DNA of 64,000 nt from Epithemia pelagica. Taxonomy: Eukaryota > Bacillariophyta > Bacillariophyceae > Surirellales > Surirellaceae. Positions 53,160-62,278 of this stretch are shown one piece after another (the first letter of the stretch is position 1; every line of letters begins with the position of its first letter). Both the position numbers and the translations under genes were made by a program. Location: contig OX337230.1 in the NCBI GenBank assembly GCA_946965045.2, positions 2,294,001-2,358,000 on the forward strand, given 5' to 3'. The notes under the pieces were generated by a model, which saw nothing but the letters and a program-made list of their open reading frames with translations, searched no databases and was not told where the DNA came from.

Positions 53160-54496
53160 CGTTTCACCCATAGATGAAGTTGGCGCCGAAGAAGGTCTTT
53201 GGGAGATTGCTCTTGGATATATTTTTTCGTGTCTTCGAAGTAAGCAAAATTCGACTCCAGAATGAACTTCAGATTACATCGTGAAGAGAAATGAAGGTAT
53301 TTGCGAGAAGTTGACCCTTTTTCTTGTAGTCGTTTGATTAGATCGTCTATTAGTTCCATTTTAGGAGCACAGACACCACAGTTGTCTACCCACAGAAAAA
53401 TGATGATGTTGTCTTTGTAAAGCAAACACTCGTCATGAGCACTAAGGGTGAATCCGTCTTCCTTTAAAGCCTCTAGTAGGTGGGTATACCATAACCTTGG
53501 AGCTGAAGACAGGCCATATAGACTCTTGATGAGTCGCAGGCAGGTCTCTCCAGGTTTGCCAGACCTAAATCCTCTAGGTAAATGAATCCATACAGGTTCA
53601 TCCAACGTAGCTTGTACAAATGCATTGTTAAAATCAATGCAGGCAAGCTCCCATCCTAGGATTAAGCTGACAGTGAGGACAATACGGATTGAGCTCCAGT
53701 GAACAACTGGGCTGTAGTTTTCTTGTTCCGTTTCCTGTAAGTCTCCTCTCACACAATATCTAGCTTTGTGTTTGAGGATCTCACCATCGGGAGTTCTCTT
53801 TCGTTTAAATACCCAAGTTCCTGGTAGAATCCGCGTTTTTGCCTGAGATTTTGGGACCTCTTCCCATGTTCCTTTACCTTCGAGTTCCATAATTTCTTTG
53901 TGTGCGGCAACTTTCCATTTTTCAATGTCAGCATCTCGCATGGCTTCGTCATAGGAAAGCGTATCTGGATCAGAGAGAGATGCTTTCATGACGGTCAGGA
54001 GGTCGCTATGATCTACAGATGGAGGAGCAGTAGGATGAACGGTAGCCACATTTATTTCTTCTACAAGACGAGTGGGCCGTTTAACAGTCCGACCGGAGCG
54101 ACGAGTGGTGATGGGTGGTGCGAGAGAGGGAGTGGAACTGGAAGTGGGTTGAGTGGATTTGCGAGGACGGGACTCCCTCTGAGGCCGAATCTCCCTCTGA
54201 GGAGATGGACCAGGGGAAGGAGTAGTGTTGAGAGAAGGAGAAGGCAAAAGAGGGGTCGTCGAAGGCGAGGTTTCAGCGACCTGGTCAGTTTTCTCCCTCT
54301 GAGGAAGGGGTGTATTGGAAAAGGACATCCGCTTAGGGGATGGTTGATACACCGGTTCCTCATTGGGAGCTGAAATCGATACGGGTCTGTTGCTTGGTGT
54401 CGAACTGGGTGCTGGTGCGCCACTGGGAGTAGCACGGGGATTAGTTAAAGGAAACGTGCCAGGAGTGGAACTGGGTTTGGAAGGCGATGGAAGCAC
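53160..54496 (-). pseudogene. Copia reverse transcriptase fragment, truncated and mutated
   Basis: Lies in a different frame from the integrase part (shift at about 54450-54496). RT blocks: G-T-W-V-F-K-R-K-R-T-P-D-G, K-A-R-Y-C-V-R-G-D, C-I-D-F-N-N-A-F-V-Q-A, S-L-Y-G-L-S-S-A-P-R-L-W and F-L-W-V-D-N-C-G-V. The active-site V-D-D is V-D-N. Downstream of about 53330 the sequence no longer follows the family, and RNase H is missing. A long Ser/Pro/Thr-rich linker precedes the RT. Confidence 0.8.
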
Positions 54497-57400
54497 GGCA
54501 AAAGGACAATGAATCCCAATTGCATGTGCGACATCGGATTCCCTTTGTGTATAGGACTGTTGTGGGCCTCATCTGTAGTAGTAGGCGCTTCAATATTTGG
54601 AGCATCGTCGTTGTCGAGATCTATATATTGATAGGAGGAGTCTCCGAACAGTTTATACCACGTGTCAGTGAAGAAGTCGGGCAATTGTTCATAAGTCATA
54701 GCAATTGTACTGAACCAATCGTCAAAAACTACATGGAATTGTGGGGTTATGTAGCCGGTGTCAGGGTTAAGTACCAGAGGGACCGAACTAGCATGGCGGT
54801 TACTTAACCCCATGAGTTGGCAACGTGTAGACCTAGGCTTCCAACGAGGTAGTTTCTTCCCGTCGGCAATGGATTTCTGTAGGACATAGACTGGGCAGCC
54901 CCACACGTGTAGGTCGTGGAACTTTCGTTGTTCCCAACGGACACGTGTAAATAAGTCGTGGGGGCTAATCCCTGTGTCAGTACGGGGCACATGATTATGT
55001 AGGTACACTGCATTTGATACTGCCATGGGCCATAGCATAGGGTCAGCTAATTCTGGCCAGTGTATTGCAGCATGGAGCATCATTGTACGAGCAATAGACA
55101 TAATAGTTTGTATTGCCCGTTCGGCGATGCCAGCATGATGATGTGCCCCAACTCCGGCAAATCTGGAAATTTGAGCGAATGTTCGGAGTGATTGGGTGTA
55201 ATCCTTAGAGGTAAAGGCTGCTCCATTGTCCGTTAGGTATTGAAGCGGTACTACCCCTATTTCTCTACAGAAAAGCTCGAAGGATTCTTTAACACTCAGC
55301 GTTTCATGTGTATTTAGGTGGGATTGAAATCCTATCCACGTGTATCCCGAAGCGTGGTCTACAAAGATTGCTCCACCTGTATAAAGATCGTTGATTTTTG
55401 ATTTCCCCTTTGAGTCAAAGCGTCTCCCCTTTGTAGAACACACAAAATGATCTACTGAGATGCATTGACCTGGATGCAGGTTACCGTCTTTGGTAACCCC
55501 TTGTTTGTCTTTGACGATGATTGTTTTCCTCCCTGGTTCGGTTCGTCTGCGCTGTTTCCCGAATTGACATGCTGCGCACAAGGGTAAGTCGGTGAGTGTG
55601 GATGCGAGAGTGTGTAAACGACGCGTTTTCTCTGTTGTTGCCAAAACGCCTGTTTGCATGAGAAACTGTACCTTGAGAAGATTCATGTGTCCGAGTCGGT
55701 AATGCCATTTGAGAAGTTCCTTCTGTCCTGGTGAGAGGTTTGCGTTTTGGTGTGCGACTTCATTCACAGTACTGTTGAAAGCGAGTGATGTTGTTTGTAA
55801 GTGGTCTGAATTGTATCCGTAGGACATTGGAAGATTGTTCTTCGGATTTACCATCACATTAACCTCTCGGCGATCAGGGTCGCCTGGAATTCCAGTCAAG
55901 GTAAGTGTATAACCGTCCTGAATGATTTTCTCTCCATGGTACTGCTGAAGAAGATTTTGCGTTGACAACAATCTCACAGAAATTTTTGGTACATGGAATG
56001 CAGGAAGTTTCAACGTTCGTGGAGCGCCATTCGTGTCCAAAACGGTCCAAAGGACAGTTCCTCGTCCAACAGCCTTCATTTTATTGGCAATACCTTTTAC
56101 TTTCAGATCAGGGAAGGGCTTGATCTTTCCAATGAAGTCCTTGGCGTCGTTGGTAATGGAGATGCTTGCTCCGGAGTCCCAGATGATTGGATACGAGGCT
56201 CCATTTGGCATGGATTCACAAAGAGCCTTTGGATCTTGGAGTGTTGCTCGAAGAGCCTGTAGGGTGATGTTCTCCCACGGGTGGTGTGTGATGGAGTCAA
56301 GGTCAAGATTGTCGATGGAGGCCATCATTGCCATCATGTTGTTTGGATTGAGGGAGGCTCGGTGATGATGAAATCGTGGTACAGGCCGTGTGGAGCATGG
56401 TACGTTTTGGCAATAATAGGGAGTGTTGCTCCTGTTTTCGGTGTTCGATCTCTGACGGTTGTATCCCGCCAGATGTTGATGGGGATTTCCAGCAGAGATG
56501 GGGTGCTGGAAGCGACGAGCGCGAGAACGCAACAAACTTGTCTTTGTGGGCATTCGTCGGCTGGTCGGTAGTGTGGAGTCATTATGCTCGGAAGGTGTGT
56601 TAGCGAATGGCCCGCGGCTTCGCTTGTGCCTTCGAGGTGGACTCGAGTTGACCTTGAATGAAGTGTTCCGCCGTTTTCTCCCTCGCTTCGCGGGTATAAT
56701 GGCTCGTAAGCTCGTAAGGCCAGCCTGACATAACGATGCCGACCATTCCAACAATCTACAACCAAACACAACAATCAACCAGAACAAGGAGAAGAAGAAG
56801 GACCTTGTAGGGGAGTTGTGGTTGGTGGCAAAGTGGGTTCGGCGGTTGTTTAGCTGGGCACGAAAGGCATTGACCGAGACGGCGGTCCTTTGGGTGTTAT
56901 TGGGGCGATTTGGTCCCTTGGCTTTGTTAGAGTTCTTGGAATTGGGACTGGATGAGAGGCTGAAACTGAGAAAGATGGCCACCCAACAAGAAATCCATGT
57001 AACGATACCAGGCATGCAGCCAGGATGCAGCAAGAAGAAAACAGAAATTTCCTTGAATCCGCAGTAAGCTTCATAGACACCATAGTAGAGATGTACCGCG
57101 GCACTGTACAGGTGTCCTAGCCCATTTGTAAAGGCGTCCTTAGATTCCTCGGTAGTGGTTGGAGCTGGGATCAGCCAGAGGATGATCGGTAACAAGACAA
57201 CAAAATGTAGAAGGGCGACCAAGAAAAGATGCTGAAGAGAGAAAGTTTCGTCTGAAAGCTCCTCGACTGGCGTGCGCGCCGGTCGTCGTGGGGTACGCAC
57301 GTGTCCAAAGGTGAAAGGTGCATAGTAGACTTCTACGCATTTTCCTACCATTGAGCCTCCTACTGTCTCGTCCACAGTACAGTTGGATCCGTCCGAATTG

Positions 57401-58146
57401 TCTTGGGGGTCAGTGTCTCCTTCATTTTGTTGAGAAGTGGCAGGTTGTGAAGCCTCATCTTCATCATCGTCAAAATCGACACAAACGAGATGGGCAAAAT
57501 ACTTGGTGAGTGCCACTGTCTTGTTCGAGTCGTCATCATCATCCGTCTTGTTTTCGGGTTCCGAGGGAACATATCGTTCGCCTAGCGTGTTGGTTGGAAC
57601 GAAAGAGGAGGATGAGTTGCTTGTTGAGTCATCTGTCATTGTGCTCTTGTTCTCACGGAATGTTGTGAGTTTTGTTGCAGGAGTGAACTGCATCGCTGAT
57701 CCAGAGCTGGAGGTGTCCATCGGTTGAAAGCAAGGAACCATCGGGCCTGGTGGAATGGGCGACATTCCAGGAAAGCAAGATGCTGGTCGAGGGTGATTCG
57801 GAATGGGCATTCCATCAACGAAGTATCCCATTGCCCATTCCTCTTCTTTGACACGTTGGTATGCCTCAGCCACGGTAAGTCTCGGCTCTCGCCAAGCGTT
57901 TGCGAACACGGTTTTGGCTGCTCTCTCGTATCTCATCCCATCTCTTTTTGCTTGCTCTGCTTCGAGAATGATATGCTGCATTGCATATTTCGTCGATGCA
58001 GAGATGCTCAGGCGTCGTCTTGGAGGAGGAGGCGGCGGAGTCGGATCGTCCGGAGAAAAGGGCAAGGGAGCATTTGGCCGTGGTGGCAGAGGTCGTGCCT
58101 GATGGATTGGAGAGATGGCTGGTAGTTTCTTTTCCAGACTCGCCAA
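54445..58146 (-). CDS. Copia pol part: membrane-spanning spacer, protease, integrase
   Basis: 1233-residue open frame that begins with no usable ATG and overlaps the end of gag by 139 bp in the -1 frame, so expression by ribosomal frameshift is likely. Order: Pro/Arg-rich start; three strongly hydrophobic stretches (about residues 305-330, 365-400 and 450-470); basic Ser-rich linker; aspartic protease (I-I-W-D-S-G-A-S, about 660); integrase with H-x-x-x-H-x28-C-x-x-C (H-Y-R-L-G-H-M...C-A-A-C) and catalytic V-D-H, L-T-D-N-G and A-E-R-A-I-Q. It ends near 54445, where the frame shifts into the RT. The hydrophobic stretches are not a normal Copia component. Confidence 0.75.
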   Translation of the reverse strand: MASLEKKLPAISPIHQARPLPPRPNAPLPFSPDDPTPPPPPPRRRLSISASTKYAMQHIILEAEQAKRDGMRYERAAKTVFANAWREPRLTVAEAYQRVKEEEWAMGYFVDGMPIPNHPRPASCFPGMSPIPPGPMVPCFQPMDTSSSGSAMQFTPATKLTTFRENKSTMTDDSTSNSSSSFVPTNTLGERYVPSEPENKTDDDDDSNKTVALTKYFAHLVCVDFDDDEDEASQPATSQQNEGDTDPQDNSDGSNCTVDETVGGSMVGKCVEVYYAPFTFGHVRTPRRPARTPVEELSDETFSLQHLFLVALLHFVVLLPIILWLIPAPTTTEESKDAFTNGLGHLYSAAVHLYYGVYEAYCGFKEISVFFLLHPGCMPGIVTWISCWVAIFLSFSLSSSPNSKNSNKAKGPNRPNNTQRTAVSVNAFRAQLNNRRTHFATNHNSPTRSFFFSLFWLIVVFGCRLLEWSASLCQAGLTSLRAIIPAKRGRKRRNTSFKVNSSPPRRHKRSRGPFANTPSEHNDSTLPTSRRMPTKTSLLRSRARRFQHPISAGNPHQHLAGYNRQRSNTENRSNTPYYCQNVPCSTRPVPRFHHHRASLNPNNMMAMMASIDNLDLDSITHHPWENITLQALRATLQDPKALCESMPNGASYPIIWDSGASISITNDAKDFIGKIKPFPDLKVKGIANKMKAVGRGTVLWTVLDTNGAPRTLKLPAFHVPKISVRLLSTQNLLQQYHGEKIIQDGYTLTLTGIPGDPDRREVNVMVNPKNNLPMSYGYNSDHLQTTSLAFNSTVNEVAHQNANLSPGQKELLKWHYRLGHMNLLKVQFLMQTGVLATTEKTRRLHTLASTLTDLPLCAACQFGKQRRRTEPGRKTIIVKDKQGVTKDGNLHPGQCISVDHFVCSTKGRRFDSKGKSKINDLYTGGAIFVDHASGYTWIGFQSHLNTHETLSVKESFELFCREIGVVPLQYLTDNGAAFTSKDYTQSLRTFAQISRFAGVGAHHHAGIAERAIQTIMSIARTMMLHAAIHWPELADPMLWPMAVSNAVYLHNHVPRTDTGISPHDLFTRVRWEQRKFHDLHVWGCPVYVLQKSIADGKKLPRWKPRSTRCQLMGLSNRHASSVPLVLNPDTGYITPQFHVVFDDWFSTIAMTYEQLPDFFTDTWYKLFGDSSYQYIDLDNDDAPNIEAPTTTDEAHNSPIHKGNPMSHMQLGFIVLLPCFHRLPNPVPLLARFL

Positions 58147-60224
58147 TTTCCAGCTTGGAGATGCTTGATTGCATCGGTCGATGTGTCCGTGCTTGTTTCA
58201 GGAGTTTTGTAAGTGAGATCTGTCTCTTCACTTTCCATTTCGTCGTAGTTCTCATTGATTGCTGCTGCTGCTGCTGCTGTGATTTCTTTGTCGTACATGT
58301 CCTCGAGAAATCGTTGGGTTGCAGCGTCATTCAATGGATCGAGCGGATCGTCATCATGGTTGTTTGTCATCATGAGATCCATGTCATCCCATTGATCGAA
58401 GTATGTTGGTCCGTTGTTCTTGGATGGCTCGACGACTGGAAAGGTAGGCTCAAACGTTCCAATGGTACTGGTCCCTGATGAGTCTTCCATATCATTCTCA
58501 CTGAACTGTTCTTCTTTAATGTTGGCTGAAGTGACACAATCCGGTGTAACAGCTTGGTGAGTGGTGTTGGAGAAGAGCGAGCTTGAATCTTCATTGGACT
58601 TGGTTTCTTCATACCTTTCTTCTTTGCTTTCTTCGTCTTCTTCAAAGGAGGCCATGAAGGCGCAAAGTTCGTATTCCTCATCAGGTGAGTCGTTACAGTG
58701 GTCGTAATCGTCGTCCTTTGAGTTGTCTTCACAGAACTCATATTCTTCCTTGTCCATTTCTCTGACAATGTCCTTGTCCCAGTAGCGAGAATGGAGGTCG
58801 AGTTCTGCTTTCCAGGCCGTTGCGTCAAACTCAAGAACATGAGCGGATGCTTTATGTTTCTGTTGGTTCTTGTTGTGCTTGGCCATGGATTTGAATCCGA
58901 CAATATGCTCGCTAGTACGATGCGTGGTGTTCCAGATCTTGCAAGTGCCGCACCAGAAATATGTTTGGCCGTCTTTGGTACGTTCATCCGGCTGGCCATC
59001 TGCAGGGGGAACACTTTTCCATTGGTGAGTAGAATCGTTTTTGGGTGTGGAAGAAGGCTTGTCCGTTTTGCCTTTGAACTTGTTGTTGCTCTTGCTCTTT
59101 CCCTTCTCACGAAAACTGTTCTTGCTCTTACCATACGTTTGCATCTGAGGGATGAGGGCATTGGCTTGGTAGCCGATACGGGTCTTGCCACGGCGATTGT
59201 TTGTCACTGTCAGGTTCCCGCCATAAGAAACAGGTAAGGCCTTGCTGTCCTTGTGGGAGCTTTTGGCACTCCATTCGCCTTGCTTGACACTAACAAGGTA
59301 CCGATTGTTGGCGATCTCGGAGACGTGCGTGTACAGGAGCTTGTTGGTGCTCATGTAGGAGTCAGCGACGGAACGATCGAGAAAACGGATGTGTTCTACG
59401 GCGTCTTTGACTTTCTTGTTGAGAATCAAGAGGTCAAATTTTGGAGTTTCCGGCCATTCAGTGGTGAGGATGTTCTTGAGGAGATTCGCGGTGAGGGTGT
59501 GGTCATAAAGACCAGCAGCCGAAAGAGGACGTGCCTTGTTTGCAAAATCAGTGGTAAGTGCGGTAATGTCGTGTCCTGAGTACTGTTGTGGTACCAGACT
59601 GCGCATCTCACCCTTTACCAACTCCCAATGTTCGATGGAGTCGTCCGTAATGATGCGGACGATTACCATAAAGAGGACGGGAAACGAGTTCGCAGAGCGG
59701 GATTGGTCCTCTACTTCGCGACGAAAGGTTTTCTCGAGAGAATCGAGTAAGTAGTCCTGAGCCGCTGCGTCATTGTTCTGATCGTACTTATCATATTTTT
59801 GGATCTGCACTGCCATCAGGTCCTGGACGCGCTCGTTGGTGAAACGAGGATGCTCCGTGATGATGTTGATCATCGATGTGGAGTTCTTGATGTCAGGTAA
59901 GTACACAATCGTGTCCATCCCATGTTTGACAAAGTGCCGATTGAGCTCATCCTGCAATCGCGAGAAATCGCCTTTCTTCTTGTCAAACTTGTCAATAGGT
60001 CCACTTACGCGGTCGATGTACCGCTTGTCTGTTAAGGTACGTAACTGGAGACTCCTGAGAGGTTCCGTCTTGGCTGAGTCATCTAACTTGGACCAGTCAT
60101 GTTTCGGTTTTCCTCCAGTCCAAACGACGTACTCGTCACGTCGGGACTGCACCAGTCCGCCCATGATGGGCTTGTCTGGCATGAAAACGTCCGTGTTTTC
60201 TTGTGGATCGTCGTTTGCTGCCAT
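58008..60224 (-). CDS. Copia Gag protein
   Basis: 738 aa from the ATG at 60224 (M-A-A-N-D-D-P-Q). The frame is open to 60458 but without ATG. Helical capsid-like region (about residues 60-320), Lys/Ser-rich linker, then a zinc-binding F-W-C-G-T-C-K-I-W-N-T-T-H-R-T-S-E-H, placed as in diatom Copia gag, followed by a very acidic tail (E-E-Y-E-F-C-E-D, E-E-D-E-E-S-K-E-E). A GCT/GCTG repeat at about 58260 encodes an Ala run. Intact reading frame. Confidence 0.75.
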   Translation of the reverse strand: MAANDDPQENTDVFMPDKPIMGGLVQSRRDEYVVWTGGKPKHDWSKLDDSAKTEPLRSLQLRTLTDKRYIDRVSGPIDKFDKKKGDFSRLQDELNRHFVKHGMDTIVYLPDIKNSTSMINIITEHPRFTNERVQDLMAVQIQKYDKYDQNNDAAAQDYLLDSLEKTFRREVEDQSRSANSFPVLFMVIVRIITDDSIEHWELVKGEMRSLVPQQYSGHDITALTTDFANKARPLSAAGLYDHTLTANLLKNILTTEWPETPKFDLLILNKKVKDAVEHIRFLDRSVADSYMSTNKLLYTHVSEIANNRYLVSVKQGEWSAKSSHKDSKALPVSYGGNLTVTNNRRGKTRIGYQANALIPQMQTYGKSKNSFREKGKSKSNNKFKGKTDKPSSTPKNDSTHQWKSVPPADGQPDERTKDGQTYFWCGTCKIWNTTHRTSEHIVGFKSMAKHNKNQQKHKASAHVLEFDATAWKAELDLHSRYWDKDIVREMDKEEYEFCEDNSKDDDYDHCNDSPDEEYELCAFMASFEEDEESKEERYEETKSNEDSSSLFSNTTHQAVTPDCVTSANIKEEQFSENDMEDSSGTSTIGTFEPTFPVVEPSKNNGPTYFDQWDDMDLMMTNNHDDDPLDPLNDAATQRFLEDMYDKEITAAAAAAINENYDEMESEETDLTYKTPETSTDTSTDAIKHLQAGNWRVWKRNYQPSLQSIRHDLCHHGQMLPCPFLRTIRLRRLLLQDDA

Positions 60225-60539
60225 GATTCGTTGATGTCTCCTCCTGGATCTCGATACACCAATCAACGGTCTTGTCCGATGTGGCAGTTCGCGTTGGGTC
60301 GGTCTCAGGTGGAACAATTTGCAATGGTCGAGCGGTCTCTTGCTGGGATTCGGATGGGCGTTTGGATCGGCAGTTGGATCACTGTTCGGTGCTTCTAGAG
60401 GGTCGACGGTCTCTTGCTGGGGATCTGGATTGGAGTTGGTATCACTGTCCGAATTCAACCAGTCGAAGCTTCCAAGTCCACTTGAGGTCGGGGAGATGTC
60501 GTCCGCCGTTGTGGATTCTTGGTTGGGGCCTTGATTGGC

Positions 60540-61380
60540 TCCAGTAGTATTTGCGCGCTTTGGATACTTGGTAGGGACGACTCAGTGGTAGTCCTCCAAG
60601 GTAGTTAACTTCTTGATAAATCGATCGATAGAGAGAATAGCGTATGGTTTATCAGCCTTGATTTGGGCTCAGCAACCACTTAGGATATCTGCTAGCTAGG
60701 TGTGATAAGGACTTGATAATCGGGGTTAGTTCAGTTGGGTAGCAATGTTAGTCAACCTATCACGTTGGATCGACGATGGGGCCCTCACCTTCGGTCTACG
60801 ATATAGGTTGACTCCTTTTGTAGACAACAGTTGCTTGCAACTTTTGTGTTTTAGAAAAGAGTGAGATTAATCTACATGAAAGTGATTTTCAGGTCTGATC
60901 GATCTTTGATCTCAAGGAGAACTTAGCCGCTCCATTTCTCTCTTGGAGAATAGTTCTTCCTTGTTCTTTTTGTTCTTCATGATTAGATGAGAGTATTCAC
61001 CTCTCCTGATTGTTTGGGCCTTATGAATGTTCTTTCTAGAAGGTACTTACCTTTGGAACAGGCCTGCTAGATCATCTGGAGATCGATCGGTATCTTTGTG
61101 TAATTCTCAATTTGAGAGAGAGCATATTACGACTAGAGGTATCGTCCAACTTGCGTTCGTATGAACGGATGTGTAGGCTCGCGACTTGCATTGTGCATGT
61201 ATATGAATAATTAGTACATGAATCTTCCTGGACTGCTGGGCGTAGTTACTATTCAGCTAAATCCATCTGTTGTTCTTCCGTTCAACTGCAACACGAGCGT
61301 CTGTCTTACTTCAGGACAGCTGCTTTCCTCTATGTCGTAGCTACGTCATACTATGTCACACCTAGATCTAATGGTGCTAG
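60540..61380. other. Probable 5' LTR and leader region of the Copia element, borders not resolved
   Basis: About 840 bp upstream of gag (minus strand) with no gene. It should contain primer-binding site and LTR, but with the partner LTR lost no repeat defines it. A dyad CGTAGCTACG lies at about 61337-61346; the same CGTAGCTACG occurs at about 38814. Confidence 0.4.
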
Positions 61381-62278
61381 ATGTGCTATGTTGTAACTAA
61401 GCCCACTCTTACATACGCTCCAATGGAGGTTGGAGCGCAGCAACAGTATCTCCAAGGCAATCTTAGCGGACTCCAGCAAGCGAAAGTTTCAGGCTCGCAG
61501 AATATCGGTCCCTCATTCCAGCACCAAGCCCACGTTATCCCCTCAGTCTCGAGCTTTGGAGCACCTGGAGCTCTCTTAGCTCCTGGTTCAGCGTTGACAG
61601 CGCTTCCGGCTTCCGTACAACCAAGCCACGGCCATAACTGCTTCCGGGCAGAATCTTTCTCGCTCTCATTTTCTTCCGGCTACGATGCAACAGCCTGCAG
61701 TAGCTCCTCAAACTTACCCAGTAATTGCCGGACCGATGTTCAATAACCAGTCATTGATGGCGGCTTCTCATCAAGGACTAGTTGCGCCACATGTCGGTCT
61801 TCTAAACCTTAACCAGCAAGGACTCTCTGTAAGCCAGATGCTGGGATATTCCTCCGTGGACGGATTCCCCGTGTGTTTGCCACAAGTGCTTGGCCGTCCC
61901 GATGATGCTCCTAATTTGACGAACCATTAAATGCTTTCGCGTCTTCAAATCGAAGTATTTGAAGCCACAGAAGATGATTCGAATACTCATACACGTGGAA
62001 GGAACAAACCTGTCATGACCGGACAGGTGGGTGTCCGCTGCAAGCATTGTAAACATCTTCCAGTGCTCCAACGTCAGAAAGGGTCAACCTATTTCCCGAA
62101 TTCCTTAATGGGAATCTATCAGGCTGCACAGAACATGAACACGGTGCACATGCAGTGTGGACTGTGTACGGAAATGCCGGATGAAGTGAAGTGTCAGCTC
62201 ATCTATAGCATGTGCAACACCAAGGTTCACCAGTCTGGAGCTGGCCGTCATTATTGGGCGCGTTCTGCCAAGAAATAA
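61381..62278 (+). pseudogene. Q-rich protein with C-terminal cysteine-rich domain, frame-broken
   Basis: The Gln/Ser-rich N-terminal frame (61381-61746) gives way, by a shift in the 61600-61690 region, to a frame that runs to 62278 except for one TAA at 61928-61930. The C-terminal part reads Q-I-E-V-F-E-A-T-E-D-D, G-Q-V-G-V-R-C-K-H-C-K-H-L-P, Y-F-P-N-S-L-M-G-I-Y-Q-A-A-Q-N-M, C-G-L-C-T-E-M-P and G-A-G-R-H-Y-W-A. I associate this domain with a multi-copy family of diatom proteins of unknown function; the C-x-x-C pairs suggest zinc binding. Introns could remove the breaks, but no clean splice pair was seen. Confidence 0.5.

Larger units (their letters stand above)
53150..61380 (-). mobile_element. 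Ty1/Copia-type retrotransposon (CoDi-like), 3' truncated
   Basis: Minus-strand order: gag, hydrophobic spacer, protease, integrase, RT. Integrase before RT defines Copia. The RNase H and 3' LTR expected left of 53150 are absent. The 5' LTR should lie right of about 60540, but without a second LTR its borders cannot be fixed; 61380 is an upper guess. Similarity to diatom CoDi elements is from memory (G-A-H-H-H-x-G-I-A-E-R-A-I-Q and the W-C-x-x-C gag finger). Confidence 0.75.

Noticed and set aside
60721-60785. tRNA-like start GGGGTTAGTTCAGTTGGGTAG
   Set aside because: The D-arm resemblance is good, but no anticodon stem, T-arm or matching acceptor strand follows at the right spacing.
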